From positions 1-61,986 of the forward strand of contig CAJYKB010000038.1 in assembly GCA_913774925.1 (NCBI GenBank): a stretch of 61,986 nt of DNA, written 5' to 3'. Of this stretch, positions 16,932-26,573 are shown in pieces (the first letter of the stretch is position 1; each line of letters starts with the position of its first letter). The notes beneath the pieces are model-generated. The model worked only from the letters and a program-made list of their open reading frames with translations. It searched no databases and had not been told where the DNA came from. Source of the stretch: an uncultured Sphingomonas sp. Its GTDB lineage: Bacteria > Pseudomonadota > Alphaproteobacteria > Sphingomonadales > Sphingomonadaceae. The position numbers and the translations under genes are program-made.

Positions 16932-18595
16932 TTCCGTTCCCAGGCCTTCTGCCCGCCGATCCACGTCTCCTGCACGATGGTCCGGCGCAACTCGGCCGGC
17001 GTCGCCGCGACGGGATCGCGGTCGACCACGATGAAATCCGCGCGCTGCCCCGGCGCGAGGATGCCGAACCTGCCTTCCGCGAACCCGGCGTAGCTCGCCC
17101 CGCCGGTGAAGCCCCACCACGCCTGTTCGCGCGTCACCGCCTCCTGCGGCTGCCACCCGCCCGGCGGCTGCCCCTGCGCATCCATCCGCGTGAAGGCGGC
17201 GGCCCAGCCCGCCCAGGGGTCGGGCTTCTCCACCGGGAAGTCGGATCCGAACGCCAGCTTCGCCCCCGCCGCGATCACCGACCGCCACGCATAGGCGCCC
17301 GCCAGCCGCGCCGGACCCAGCCGCGCCTCCGCCATCACGCGGTCGCTGGTCTGGTGCGTCGGCTGCATCGAGCCAATGATGCCGTAGCGGCCGAACGCGG
17401 CCATGTCGGCGGGGTCGATCACCTGCGCATGTTCGATCCGCCAGCGCCGGTCGCCCTTGTACGTCTCCGACAGCTCGGCGATCGCGTCGAGCACCTGCTT
17501 GTCGGCGCGGTCGCCGATCGCATGGACCGCGACCTGATAGCCGTCCATCGCCGCACGGCTCATCCAGTTCTGCAGCTTGTCGTCGCTCAGGAACCCCAGC
17601 CCGCGCTGCCCCGGCGCATCGGCATAGGGCGCCTTCAGCCACGCCCCGCGCGATCCCAGCGCGCCGTCGGCGTACAGCTTCACGCCCTCCAGCCGCAGCC
17701 GGTCGTCGTACAACCATGGCGTCGGCCCGGTGCCGCCGATCGTCACCGTCGCATCGATCCCGCCGCCATAGGCCATGATCCGCACCCGCAGCGCGCCGAT
17801 GTCGCCCATCCGGCGATAGGTCATCCAGTCGTCGACCGAGGTGCCCATGTCCGCCACCGCGGTGACGCCATAGCCGAGCAGGATCTGCTGCGCCGCCAGG
17901 AACGCCGCGGTGCGGTCCTTCGGCCCGACCTTCGGCACGACGCGCTCCATCAACTCCTGCGCATTGTCGACCAGCACGCCGAGCGGCTTTTCGATGCGCC
18001 CGCCCGCCGGGTCGGCGATCGCGGTGGTGACGCCCGCGGCCTTCAGCGCGGCGGAGTTCGCCCATCCCGCGTGCCCGTCCGCGCGCGCCAGCCACACCGG
18101 GCGGTCCGGCACCGCCGCGTCCAGTTCCGCCGCGGTGGGGAAGCGGCCCAGCCCCCATTGCTCCTGGTTCCAGCCGCGCCCGATGATCCACTGCCGCTCC
18201 GGATTGGCGCGCGCATATTCGCGGATCTTCGCCTGCGCCTGCGCCAGCGTGCGGGTGTCCGACAGGTCGAGCGACAGCGCCGCCAGCCCCTGTTCGATGA
18301 CATGGCCGTGCGCGTCGATCATCCCGGGCATTACCACCCGCCCCTTCATGTCCGCGCGCCAGTCGTAGCGGGGACCGGGGTTCTTCTTCGTCGGCTTGGG
18401 CGGCTGCTCGCCGACCGGGACCAGCCGCACGACCTTGCCCTGCGGGTCGATCACGATGGCCTGGAAGCGCACCACGCGCTGGTCGCGGTCCAGCGTGACC
18501 CCGCGGACATTGTCGATCAGCGCATCGGCGGCGGCGGGCAGCGGCGCGAGCGCCAGTAGCGCGGTCAGGCAGCGTACAGCATGGAAAGCGGACAT
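16928..18595 (-). CDS. Exported amidohydrolase of the YtcJ/Amidohydro_3 type
   Basis: 555 residues from the ATG at 18595, with a signal peptide (MSAFHAVRCLTALLALAPLP, cleavage after ADA); a second ATG 12 bases upstream is possible. Metal-binding motifs of the amidohydrolase superfamily appear in order: HGH in MPGMIDAHGHV near residue 95, KLYADGALGSRGAWL, VAVHAIGDRAD, WRIEHAQVI, and AFGSDFPVEKPDPWAG with the catalytic aspartate. It should hydrolyse an amide or ester bond in the periplasm; the substrate is unknown. It is translationally coupled to the ABM protein downstream. No clear ribosome site is seen. Confidence 0.85.
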   Translation of the reverse strand: MSAFHAVRCLTALLALAPLPAAADALIDNVRGVTLDRDQRVVRFQAIVIDPQGKVVRLVPVGEQPPKPTKKNPGPRYDWRADMKGRVVMPGMIDAHGHVIEQGLAALSLDLSDTRTLAQAQAKIREYARANPERQWIIGRGWNQEQWGLGRFPTAAELDAAVPDRPVWLARADGHAGWANSAALKAAGVTTAIADPAGGRIEKPLGVLVDNAQELMERVVPKVGPKDRTAAFLAAQQILLGYGVTAVADMGTSVDDWMTYRRMGDIGALRVRIMAYGGGIDATVTIGGTGPTPWLYDDRLRLEGVKLYADGALGSRGAWLKAPYADAPGQRGLGFLSDDKLQNWMSRAAMDGYQVAVHAIGDRADKQVLDAIAELSETYKGDRRWRIEHAQVIDPADMAAFGRYGIIGSMQPTHQTSDRVMAEARLGPARLAGAYAWRSVIAAGAKLAFGSDFPVEKPDPWAGWAAAFTRMDAQGQPPGGWQPQEAVTREQAWWGFTGGASYAGFAEGRFGILAPGQRADFIVVDRDPVAATPAELRRTIVQETWIGGQKAWERK

Positions 18596-18641
18596 GGGGC
18601 CAGCCATATGGCGGCCGGCTCTGCTTGGCGAGGGGGTTGAG

Positions 18642-19349
18642 ATGCGCGTGCGATCACTGGGTACGTTAGCGGCGATGCTGGTCGCGCCCGCCGCCCTCCA
18701 TGCGGCGGAGCCGAGCGGGTTCGGCTACACCTATCCTGCCGCCGCAGCGCGGATCGCACCCCTGCGCGCTTGGCTGGACGCGGACCGCAAGACGCTAAAC
18801 GCGCGCTTCCTGGCCGATGTGCGCAACGCGAAGCGCGAGGCGAAGAAGGACGGCTTCCCCTATCGCGAATGGGACTTTCAAAAGGAATGGTCGGTCGTGA
18901 CCGAGACGCCGCGCTTCCTCAGCCTGTCGGGCAACCTCTATACCTTCACGGGCGGCGCGCATGGCGGCACCGCGTCGTTCGCGCTGCTGTGGGACAAGGC
19001 CGCCCGCCGCCGGATGGCGCCGACCGCGGTATTCGCCTCGCCCGCGGCGATCCAGTCCGCGCTCGGCGCAGCGTTCTGCGACCGGCTCGACGTGGAGCGC
19101 GCGAAGCGTCGCGGCGAACCCGTCAAACGCGGCAGCGAAACCTTCTCCAACTGCCCGAAGGTATCCGAGGCGACGCTGATCCTCGGCTCCACCGACCGCC
19201 GCGCCATCGATCGCGTCGGGCTGCTGGTCGATCAATATGTCGCCGGACCGTATGCGGAGGGGATGTACGAGGTCACGCTACCGGTGACGCCGCAACTGCT
19301 CGCCGCAGTAAAGCCGGACTATCGCGCCGCCTTCGCGGTCGGGCGGTAG
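18642..19349 (+). CDS. Exported DUF4163/DUF3298 (PdaC/RsiV-like) protein
   Basis: 235 residues with a signal peptide (MRVRSLGTLAAMLVAPAALH, then AAEPSG). GAGGGGG just upstream of the ATG at 18642 is a good ribosome site. The DUF4163-DUF3298 core is visible as LSLSGNLYTFTGGAHGGTAS, followed by LLWDKAARRRMAPTAVFASP and a C-terminal LPVTPQLLAAVKPDYRAAF. The family includes extracytoplasmic domains of PdaC and RsiV, implicated in binding cell-wall glycans. It is likely a soluble periplasmic or lipid-free envelope protein. It is divergent from the amidohydrolase with 46 bases between the starts. Confidence 0.72.
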   Translation: MRVRSLGTLAAMLVAPAALHAAEPSGFGYTYPAAAARIAPLRAWLDADRKTLNARFLADVRNAKREAKKDGFPYREWDFQKEWSVVTETPRFLSLSGNLYTFTGGAHGGTASFALLWDKAARRRMAPTAVFASPAAIQSALGAAFCDRLDVERAKRRGEPVKRGSETFSNCPKVSEATLILGSTDRRAIDRVGLLVDQYVAGPYAEGMYEVTLPVTPQLLAAVKPDYRAAFAVGR

Positions 19350-19354
19350 ATCGC

Positions 19355-19484
19355 CGTGCTCCTGCGGAGGCAGGAGCGCGGTGACGGCTGACCACTCTTT
19401 CCCGTCACCCCGGGCTTGACCCGCGGTCCCGCTTTTACCCGCCTCGCAGAAGAAGCGGGACCCCGGCTCAGGGCCGGGGTGACG
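19355..19484. repeat. Half family-B repeat followed by a family-C-like palindrome
   Basis: GTGCTCCTGCGGAGGCAGGA (19355-19374) is one arm of family B without its partner. From 19403 to 19484, CGTCACCCCGGGCTTGACCC is inverted as GGGCCGGGGTGACG, with inner complementary arms GGTCCCGCTT and AAGCGGGACC. The block separates convergent genes. Confidence 0.8.
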
Positions 19485-19487
19485 CAG

Positions 19488-20327
19488 CTATTTGGGCAAT
19501 CGCCGCACCAGCGCGCTCGTGTCCTGCCGCGCGCCGCCGATCGCCTGCACCTCGGCATAGAATTGATCCACCAGCGCGGTCATCGGCAGCATCGCGCCAT
19601 TGGCCTTCGCTTCCTCCAGCGCCAGCCCCAGGTCCTTGCGCATCCAGTCGATCGCGAAGCCGAAGTCGAACCGGTCCTCCGCCATGCTCTGCCAGCGGTT
19701 CACCATCTGCCAGCTCTGCGCCGCGCCGCCGGAAATCGCCTCCAGCACGCGGCCCAGGTCGAGGTCGCTCTTCTGTGCGAAGCGCAGCCCCTCCGCCACA
19801 CCCTCCAACACGCCCGCGATGCAGATCTGGTTGACCATCTTCGTCTGCTGCCCCGCGCCCGCCGCGCCGACATGGACGATCCGCGCGGCATAGGCCGCCA
19901 TGACGGGCCGCGCCGCGGCCAGCGCCGCGTCGCTGCCGCCGCACATGATGGACAGCTTGCCCGCTTCGGCGCCGGCCTGCCCGCCCGATACCGGCGCGTC
20001 GACCGACAGCGCGCGCGCCGCCGCCAGCCGGCGCGCGATATGCGCGGATACGGTGGTGTGGTCGATGAAGACCGCACCCTCGTCCATCGCGGCGAAGGCG
20101 CCGTCCGCGCCCAGCGTCACCTGCTCCAGATCGGCATCGTTGCCGACGCATGCGACCACCGCCTGCGCGCCGCTGGCGGCCGCGGCGGGCGTGTCCGCGA
20201 CCGCAAGGCCGGTCGCCTCCGCCTTGCTGCGCGTACGGTTGTAGACGGTGACGTCGTGCCCCGCCGCCGCGAGATGCCGTGCCATGGGCGCACCCATCAC
20301 ACCGGTGCCGAGAAATGCGATCTTCAT
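19488..20327 (-). CDS. NAD-binding beta-hydroxyacid dehydrogenase (3-hydroxyisobutyrate dehydrogenase family)
   Basis: 279 residues. The Rossmann signature FLGTGVMGAPMARHLAAAGH is at the N-terminus, the substrate-binding VDAPVSGGQAGAEAG is near residue 115, and the catalytic lysine is in GAGQQTKMVNQ near 165. The C-terminal helical domain includes FDFGFAIDWMRKDLGLALEE. Members reduce or oxidise beta-hydroxyacids such as 3-hydroxyisobutyrate, tartronate semialdehyde or succinic semialdehyde. There is no valine-degradation neighbourhood here, so the substrate is open. Its start is divergent from threonine ammonia-lyase, with 82 bases between the ATGs. Confidence 0.87.
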   Translation of the reverse strand: MKIAFLGTGVMGAPMARHLAAAGHDVTVYNRTRSKAEATGLAVADTPAAAASGAQAVVACVGNDADLEQVTLGADGAFAAMDEGAVFIDHTTVSAHIARRLAAARALSVDAPVSGGQAGAEAGKLSIMCGGSDAALAAARPVMAAYAARIVHVGAAGAGQQTKMVNQICIAGVLEGVAEGLRFAQKSDLDLGRVLEAISGGAAQSWQMVNRWQSMAEDRFDFGFAIDWMRKDLGLALEEAKANGAMLPMTALVDQFYAEVQAIGGARQDTSALVRRLPK

Positions 20328-20409
20328 GGCGCGGCTGATAAACGCTCGCTCGCCAAGGCGCTAGGGGCGGGGTGTTCCGTTCGCACGCGCGATCGGCTAG
20401 GTGCTCGCG

Positions 20410-21651
20410 ATGGCCACTCAGTTCGCATCCGCTCCCGCCCTGCCCGTATCGATGGACGACGTGCGCGCCGCGCACGCGCGGATCGGCGACGCGATCGTGC
20501 GCACGCCGACGCTGGTCAGCCGGACGCTGTCGCAGCTGACCGGCGCGACCGTCTATCTGAAGTTCGAGAACCTGCAGTTCACCGCCGCCTACAAGGAGCG
20601 CGGCGCGCTCAACACGCTGCTGCAACTCTCCCCGGAGGCACGTGCCAAGGGCGTGATCGCGGCGTCGGCCGGCAACCATGCGCAGGGGCTGGCCTATCAC
20701 GCCAACCGGCTGGGCGTTCCCGCGACGATCGTGATGCCGCGCAACACGCCGATCGTGAAGGTCGTGCAGACGCAGGGGCACGGCGCGACCGTCATTCTGG
20801 AGGGCGACACGTTCGACGCCGCCTATGCGCATGCGCGCACGCTGGAGGCGGAGCGCGGCTTCACCTTCGTCCACCCGTTCGACGATCCGCGCGTGATCGC
20901 GGGGCAGGGCACGGTCGCGGTCGAGATGCTGGCGGACGCCCCCGACATCGACACGATCGTGGTGCCGATCGGCGGCGGCGGGCTGCTGTCCGGCATGGCG
21001 ACGGTGGCGCGCGCCGCGGACCGCGGGATCGAGGTCATCGGCGTGCAAGCGGAGCTTTACCCGTCGATGTACAACCGCATCAACGGCAGCACGCTGCCCT
21101 GCGCCGGCGATACGCTGGCGGAGGGGATCGCGGTCAAGGAACCCGGCGCGATCACCTCCGGCATGGTGCGCGCGCTCGCCGACGAGATCGTGCTGGTCTC
21201 CGAACGCTCGCTGGAAAAGGCGGTCAGCCTGCTGCTCCAGATCGAGAAGACGGTGGTGGAGGGCGCGGGCGCCGCCGGCCTCGCCGCGCTGCTGGAGCAT
21301 CCGGAGCGATTCGCCGGCAAGACGGTCGGCGTCGTGCTGTGCGGCGGCAATATCGACACCCGGCTGCTCGCCAACGTCCTGCTGCGCGATCTGGCGCGGT
21401 CGGGCCGACTCGCGCGGCTGCGCATCCGGCTGCAGGATCAGCCCGGCGCGCTCTACGGCGTCGCGCGCATCTTCGATCAGGAGCGGGTCAACATCCTGGA
21501 GCTGTCGCACCAGCGCATCTTCACGAACCTGCCGGCGAAGGGGCTGAGCCTCGACGTCGAGTGCGAGACGCGCGACCGTGCGCATCTCGACCGGCTGCTC
21601 GCCGCGCTGGAGGCCGCCTCCTACGAAGTGAAGCTGATCGAGCTGGCGTGA
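20410..21651 (+). CDS. ilvA: Threonine ammonia-lyase with C-terminal ACT domain
   Basis: 413 residues from the ATG at 20410; a GTG at 20401 is an alternative. It is a PLP fold-type II enzyme: the Schiff-base lysine is in FTAAYKERGALN near residue 60, the substrate loop is ASAGNHAQGLAYH, and the phosphate loop is VPIGGGGLLSGMA. The last 70 residues (LRIRLQDQPGALYGVARIFD) form one ACT-like domain, as in the shorter alphaproteobacterial type rather than the longer E. coli IlvA with two. It converts threonine to 2-oxobutanoate and ammonia, feeding isoleucine synthesis or catabolism. Serine dehydratase activity is also possible. Confidence 0.92.
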   Translation: MATQFASAPALPVSMDDVRAAHARIGDAIVRTPTLVSRTLSQLTGATVYLKFENLQFTAAYKERGALNTLLQLSPEARAKGVIAASAGNHAQGLAYHANRLGVPATIVMPRNTPIVKVVQTQGHGATVILEGDTFDAAYAHARTLEAERGFTFVHPFDDPRVIAGQGTVAVEMLADAPDIDTIVVPIGGGGLLSGMATVARAADRGIEVIGVQAELYPSMYNRINGSTLPCAGDTLAEGIAVKEPGAITSGMVRALADEIVLVSERSLEKAVSLLLQIEKTVVEGAGAAGLAALLEHPERFAGKTVGVVLCGGNIDTRLLANVLLRDLARSGRLARLRIRLQDQPGALYGVARIFDQERVNILELSHQRIFTNLPAKGLSLDVECETRDRAHLDRLLAALEAASYEVKLIELA

Positions 21652-21781
21652 ATCCGCTTTTCCGGCGGACGCGGGGGGATTAATTCTCTTTCGTGGTTAA
21701 CCGGCTTTTCATGCGCTTCGTCCCCGTGGATACCGCGTTCAGGCGGTGTGGGGGCGTAGCGATGACGAAGGATGACCGGCG

Positions 21782-22519
21782 GTGACTGCGCCTTTCCGTT
21801 TCCCGCGATTCTTCGTCACCAGCCCGCAGCCGTGCCCGTATCTGCCCGGGCGGCAGGAGCAGAAGGTGTTCACCGAGCTGTCCGGCCCCGACGCGACCGA
21901 GCTGAACGACGCGCTGGGGCGAATCGGCTTCCGCCGCAGCCAGTCGGTCGCCTACCGCCCCAGCTGCGCGGGCTGCGCCGCCTGCGTCTCGGTCCGCGTG
22001 ATCGCCTCGCAGTTCCAGCCCAACGCGACCCAGCGCAAGCTGATGCGCCGCCACGTCGACCTGGAGGTGACCGCCTGCCGCCCCTGGGCGACCGACGAGC
22101 AATACCAGCTGCTGCGCCGCTATCTGGCGACCCGCCATCCCGGCGGCGGCATGGTCGGCATGGACGAGATGGACTATGCCGACATGGTCGAGCAGTCGCC
22201 GGTCAATTCGGTCATCGTCGAATATCGCGAGCCCGGCACCGGCGGGATGCCCGGACGCCTCGTCGGCTGTTGCCTGACCGATCGTCAGGCGGACGGCTTG
22301 TCGATGATCTACAGCTTCTTCGACACCGATCAGGACGTGCGCCCGGGGCTGGGCAATTTCATCATCCTCGACCATATCGCCCGCGCGCGCGAGGCGTCGC
22401 TGCCCTACGTCTATCTCGGCTATTGGGTGAAGGGTTCGGCGCGAATGGCCTACAAGACCCGCTACCGCCCGATCGAGATGCTCGGCCCGCGCGGCTGGAC
22501 GCTGCTTGAGGAGGAGTGA
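21782..22519 (+). CDS. bpt: Aspartate/glutamate leucyltransferase (leucyl/arginyl-tRNA protein transferase)
   Basis: 245 residues, close to family length. N-terminal cysteine motifs [16 protein letters not shown] and [12 protein letters not shown] are characteristic, as are [35 protein letters not shown] and [20 protein letters not shown]. The enzyme moves leucine from tRNA to N-terminal Asp or Glu, making a degron for ClpAP. The start is a GTG: an in-frame TGA at 21773 excludes anything further upstream, and the next ATG lies deep in the protein. The 130 bases before it hold no other feature I can support. Confidence 0.93.
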   Translation: MTAPFRFPRFFVTSPQPCPYLPGRQEQKVFTELSGPDATELNDALGRIGFRRSQSVAYRPSCAGCAACVSVRVIASQFQPNATQRKLMRRHVDLEVTACRPWATDEQYQLLRRYLATRHPGGGMVGMDEMDYADMVEQSPVNSVIVEYREPGTGGMPGRLVGCCLTDRQADGLSMIYSFFDTDQDVRPGLGNFIILDHIARAREASLPYVYLGYWVKGSARMAYKTRYRPIEMLGPRGWTLLEEE

Positions 22520-22530
22520 GCCACCCATGC

Positions 22531-22625
22531 CGTCACCCCGGACGTGTTCCGGGGTCCACGGGTCCGCACACCTTACCTTTGTTCGATATGCGGCCCGGTG
22601 GATGCCGGAACAGGTCCGGCATGAC
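22531..22625. repeat. Palindromic intergenic repeat, family C, copy 2
   Basis: CGTCACCCCGGACGTGTTCC on the left and GGAACAGGTCCGGCATGACG on the right, with GGTCCACGG and GGTGGATGCC inside. It fills the gap between the convergent bpt and hslO genes. Confidence 0.88.
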
Positions 22626-22634
22626 GTTAAGGGA

Positions 22635-23582
22635 TCAATGCCGCGTCGAGGACGGCTCCAGCGTCAGATCCTCCGCGCGCAACGGAAACACCGTCGCGCA
22701 GAAGGCGCAATCGACCGCGATCACCCCGGCCTCGTCCGCCATCGACGCACGCTCGTCCGCCGGGAACTTCGCCAGCACCGAGCGGATATGCTCGATCGTG
22801 CAGCGGCACCCGCGCACTATCGGCTGCGCGGCCAGCACGCGCACCTCGCTCTCCTCGTTGAACAGCCGCCACACCAACGTCTCCAGCGGCAGCGCGGCGT
22901 CGGTCAGCTCGTCCGCCGCGATCGTCTGCCCCAGTGCCTCGACATGCTCCCATTCGGGATGGTCGAGCCGGGTATGCAGCCGCTCGCGCCCCACCTCGCC
23001 TTCGGGCAGATGCTGGAGCAGAAGCCCGCCCGCGACGCAGCGCCCGTCCGCATCCTTGGCCAGCCCGAAGCGCACCAATGTCGGGATCTGTTCCGACTGG
23101 TAGAAATAGCTCTGCGCCGCATCCGCCAGCGTATCGCCGTCGAGCGGCACGATCCCCTGATAGCGCTCGTTCGTCGATGCCAGGTCGAACGTGATCGCCA
23201 GATACCCCTTGCCGAACAGCGCGAACAGCGATGGCTCCGCCGGGGCCGCGGCCAGCCGCTCGGCATCGTATTGCACGTACCCGCGCACCTCGCCGTCGCG
23301 ATAGTCGCATACCAGCAGCGTGACGACGCCCGCCTCGGTCTGCGTCTGAAGCGTCAGCTGGCCGGACGGATCCTTCAGCGTCGTGCCGATCAGCGCGGTC
23401 AGTGTCAGCGCCTCCGCCAGCAACTTCTCGATCGCGGGCGGATAGGCATGCGCGGCCAGGATCGTGTCCAGCACCGGCCCCAGCCGCACCACACGCCCGC
23501 GCGCATGGCGGTCCGGGATGGTGAAGCCCAGCGCGCGGTCCCAATCTGGATGGGAAACGTCGGGAGTCGTGTCGGTCATCAT
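22635..23582 (-). CDS. hslO: Redox-regulated chaperone Hsp33
   Basis: 315 residues from the first of two adjacent ATGs (23582 and 23579). The N-terminal substrate-binding core has RVVRLGPVLDTILAAHAYP, LQTQTEAGVVTLLVCDYRDG and LASTNERYQGIVPLDG. The C-terminal zinc switch has its four cysteines as GCRCTIEHI near residue 260 and VDCAFC near 295. Oxidation of these cysteines releases zinc and activates holdase activity under oxidative stress. It lies downstream of argD and argF on the same strand, separated from argF by a repeat, so partial co-transcription is possible. Confidence 0.93.
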   Translation of the reverse strand: MMTDTTPDVSHPDWDRALGFTIPDRHARGRVVRLGPVLDTILAAHAYPPAIEKLLAEALTLTALIGTTLKDPSGQLTLQTQTEAGVVTLLVCDYRDGEVRGYVQYDAERLAAAPAEPSLFALFGKGYLAITFDLASTNERYQGIVPLDGDTLADAAQSYFYQSEQIPTLVRFGLAKDADGRCVAGGLLLQHLPEGEVGRERLHTRLDHPEWEHVEALGQTIAADELTDAALPLETLVWRLFNEESEVRVLAAQPIVRGCRCTIEHIRSVLAKFPADERASMADEAGVIAVDCAFCATVFPLRAEDLTLEPSSTRH

Positions 23583-23602
23583 GTCTTTCGCGACCACTGA
23601 AC

Positions 23603-23682
23603 CGTCACCCCGGACTTGATCCGGGGTCCCGCTGCCTCGTGGCGCAGGAAAAGCGGGACCCCGGGTCAAGCCCGGGGTGACG
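23603..23682. repeat. Palindromic intergenic repeat, family C variant
   Basis: CGTCACCCCGGACTTGATCC is mirrored by GGGTCAAGCCCGGGGTGACG, with inner arms GGTCCCGCT and AGCGGGACC. It lies between argF and hslO, just upstream of the hslO start. Confidence 0.85.
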
Positions 23683-23728
23683 AGAAGGGAATGGCGTCGC
23701 CGTCAGATGGGAACCCAACCGCCCGCGA

Positions 23729-24646
<918 letters not shown>

Positions 24647-24652
24647 CTCAGG

Positions 24653-24790
24653 TCCTCCCCAAGCTCGCTTGGGGAGGGGGACCGCTCGCGACAGCGAGTG
24701 GTGGAGGGGAATCGCCGCCAGCGATCCGCCTGCCAAAGTCCCCCTCCACCAGCTTCGCTGGTCCCCCTCCCCGAGCGAGCTCGGGGAGGA
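24653..24790. repeat. Long palindromic repeat, family E, between argD and argF
   Basis: Outer arms TCCTCCCCAAGCTCGCTTGG and GAGCGAGCTCGGGGAGGA are complementary, and inner arms include GAGTGGTGGAGGGG against CCCCTCCACC. The transcript would form a large hairpin inside the arg operon, possibly changing argF expression or mRNA stability. Only this copy is in the window. Confidence 0.8.
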
Positions 24791-24797
24791 TATGTTG

Positions 24798-26000
24798 CTA
24801 TTCGTCCGCGACGGGCACGTATACCCGCGCCGCCTCGCTCAGCTTCTCGATGAACTCGGCGACATGCGCTTCCTCGATGTTGAGCGGCGGCAGCACGCGC
24901 ACGACATTCTCGCCCGCCGACACCAGCAGCAGCCCGTGGTTGTCGCGGCAATGTGCGACGAAGCGGCGGCTGTCGCTGGTCAGCTTGATTCCCAGCATCA
25001 GCCCGTGCCCGCGCACCGAATGGAACAGGTGATCGTGGTTGGGGATCAACTGCTCCAGCGCGGAGCGCAGCCGCTCGCCCATCCGGGTCACGTTCTCCAG
25101 GAAACCCTCGCCCTGGATCACGTCGAGCACCGCCTCGCCCGCCGCCATCGCCAGCGGGTTGCCGCCGTAGGTGGAGCCGTGCGTGCCGGCGACCATGCCC
25201 TTCGCCGCCTCGGCGGTGGCGAGGCACGCGCCCAGCGGGAAGCCGCCGCCGATCCCCTTGGCGGACGCGATGATGTCCGGCGTGATGCCGTACAGCTCGT
25301 GCGCGAACAGCTTGCCGGTCCGGCCGTAGCCCGCCTGCACCTCGTCCAGCACCAGCAGCAGGCCATGCTCGTCGCACGCCTTGCGCAGCCCCTGCAGGAA
25401 CTCCATCGACGCCGGGCGGATGCCGCCCTCGCCCTGGATCGGCTCGACCAGGAAGCCGGCGGTGTTGCCGTCGATCAGCGCGAGCGCGCCTTCCAGATCG
25501 TTGAAGGTGGCGTATTTGAACCCCGGCAGCAGCGGCTCGAACCCATCGCGCATCTTCGCCTGGTTGGTGGCCGAGATCGCCCCCAGCGTCCGCCCGTGGA
25601 AGGCGGTGTCGAAGGTGATGAGGTCGTGCCGCTCCGGGTTGCCGTTCGCGTAATGATAGCGGCGCGCGGTCTTGATCGCGCATTCGACCGCCTCGGCGCC
25701 CGAATTGGTGAAGAACACCGTATCGGCGAAGGTCGCATCGACCAGCCGCTGCGCGAAATGCTCGCCCTGCGGGCTGCCGTACAGGTTGCTGACGTGCATC
25801 AGCGTCGCGGCCTGATCCGCGATCGCCTTCACCAGCGCGGTATGGCCATGACCCAGCGCGTTGACCGCGATGCCGGCGGCGAAGTCGAGATATTTCTCGC
25901 CGCGCTCGCCATACAGATACGCCCCCTCCCCTCGGACCGGTCGCACGTCGCACCGCGGGTAGACGGGCATCAACGCGGGAACGGTTGCGGCGACGGACAC
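24798..26000 (-). CDS. argD: Acetylornithine aminotransferase
   Basis: 400 residues from a GTG at 26000. An excellent ribosome site, AGGAGGAGA (26016-26008), decides this start over the upstream in-frame ATG. Class III aminotransferase motifs: [18 protein letters not shown] (phosphate binding), [28 protein letters not shown], and the PLP lysine in [17 protein letters not shown] near residue 240. It transfers an amino group to N-acetylglutamate semialdehyde in arginine synthesis and may also act in lysine synthesis as succinyl-DAP aminotransferase. argF follows on the same strand. Confidence 0.94.
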   Translation of the reverse strand: MSVAATVPALMPVYPRCDVRPVRGEGAYLYGERGEKYLDFAAGIAVNALGHGHTALVKAIADQAATLMHVSNLYGSPQGEHFAQRLVDATFADTVFFTNSGAEAVECAIKTARRYHYANGNPERHDLITFDTAFHGRTLGAISATNQAKMRDGFEPLLPGFKYATFNDLEGALALIDGNTAGFLVEPIQGEGGIRPASMEFLQGLRKACDEHGLLLVLDEVQAGYGRTGKLFAHELYGITPDIIASAKGIGGGFPLGACLATAEAAKGMVAGTHGSTYGGNPLAMAAGEAVLDVIQGEGFLENVTRMGERLRSALEQLIPNHDHLFHSVRGHGLMLGIKLTSDSRRFVAHCRDNHGLLLVSAGENVVRVLPPLNIEEAHVAEFIEKLSEAARVYVPVADE

Positions 26001-26016
26001 GGGGCAGTCTCCTCCT

Positions 26017-26050
26017 GAAAAGAGCAAGGGCGACCCCAAACGGATCGCCC
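26017..26050 (-). terminator. Hairpin with T-rich tail immediately upstream of argD
   Basis: On the minus strand GGGCGA (26050-26045) pairs with TCGCCC (26033-26028), with CC/GG pairing possible inside, followed by TTGCTCTTTT. It ends one base before the argD ribosome site. It could terminate the upstream small gene's transcript or act as a leader attenuator of argD. Confidence 0.5.
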
Positions 26051-26119
26051 GAGACGCGCTGATACCGGGAAAGGGCCGTGCGAATCAACACCGCGTCGCG
26101 GTGCGCCGCTTCGTATCGT

Positions 26120-26392
26120 TCAGGTGATGTCGCGCGACAGGTCGAAGCGGTCGTCCTGCGGCGGATCGAACGACACCGCCGCGGGCATCACGCGGACACC
26201 GTCGCCGCTGTCGCCCGGGAACAGCATGTCGTCCGATGCCAGCGCCCGCTCGGGCATCGCGTAGCCGGCGGTGTAGATCGGGTTGATCCCCGACACCGCA
26301 TATTCGCCCGCCAGCGCCCCGCTGCCCAGGCTGAGCGGAACCGCTGCCGCGACGGTCAGCAGGATCAAGGTCTTACGGGAATTGGTACGCAT
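26120..26392 (-). CDS. Small exported protein of unknown function
   Basis: 90 residues beginning MRTNSRKTLILLTVAAAVPL, a signal peptide ending near ALAGEY. The mature part is short and acidic (ALASDDMLFPGDSGDGVRVM, ending DDRFDLSRDIT), with no cysteines and no domain I recognise. The ATG at 26392 has a strong AGGAGGAGG ribosome site. A general-stress-like promoter lies about 33 bases upstream. The protein is likely periplasmic. It precedes argD on the same strand but is separated from it by a terminator-like hairpin. Confidence 0.72.
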   Translation of the reverse strand: MRTNSRKTLILLTVAAAVPLSLGSGALAGEYAVSGINPIYTAGYAMPERALASDDMLFPGDSGDGVRVMPAAVSFDPPQDDRFDLSRDIT

Positions 26393-26424
26393 CGCCGCCT
26401 CCTCCTGTCCCCCGTGCGGGCGAT

Positions 26425-26449
26425 AACCGGAAGGGCGGCGAACGGTTCC
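26425..26449 (-). promoter_or_regulatory. EcfG-type general stress promoter candidate
   Basis: On the minus strand GGAAC (26449-26445) is followed after 16 bases by GGTT (26428-26425). The known consensus is GGAAC, N16-17, CGTT; the -35 is perfect and the -10 has one change. The distance leaves a short leader containing the strong ribosome site of the small exported protein. Confidence 0.55.
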
Positions 26450-26481
26450 CCGCGGGCGGTGAGATGAGCGTCTGACGTAGC

Positions 26482-26562
26482 CGTCATCCCCGCGGAGGCG
26501 GGGATCCAGACGCGCAGGTCGTCGCAAGGGGCGCCACGTCAGATTCCCGCCTTCGCGGGTAA
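26482..26562. repeat. Palindromic intergenic repeat, family D, copy 1
   Basis: CGTCATCCCCGCGGAGGCGG is opposed by CCCGCCTTCGCGGG near the right end. A second, cleaner copy of this family is at 36432-36527. It lies between the small exported protein gene and the end of the acyl-CoA dehydrogenase gene. Confidence 0.75.
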
Positions 26563-26573
26563 GACGCGCGCCC

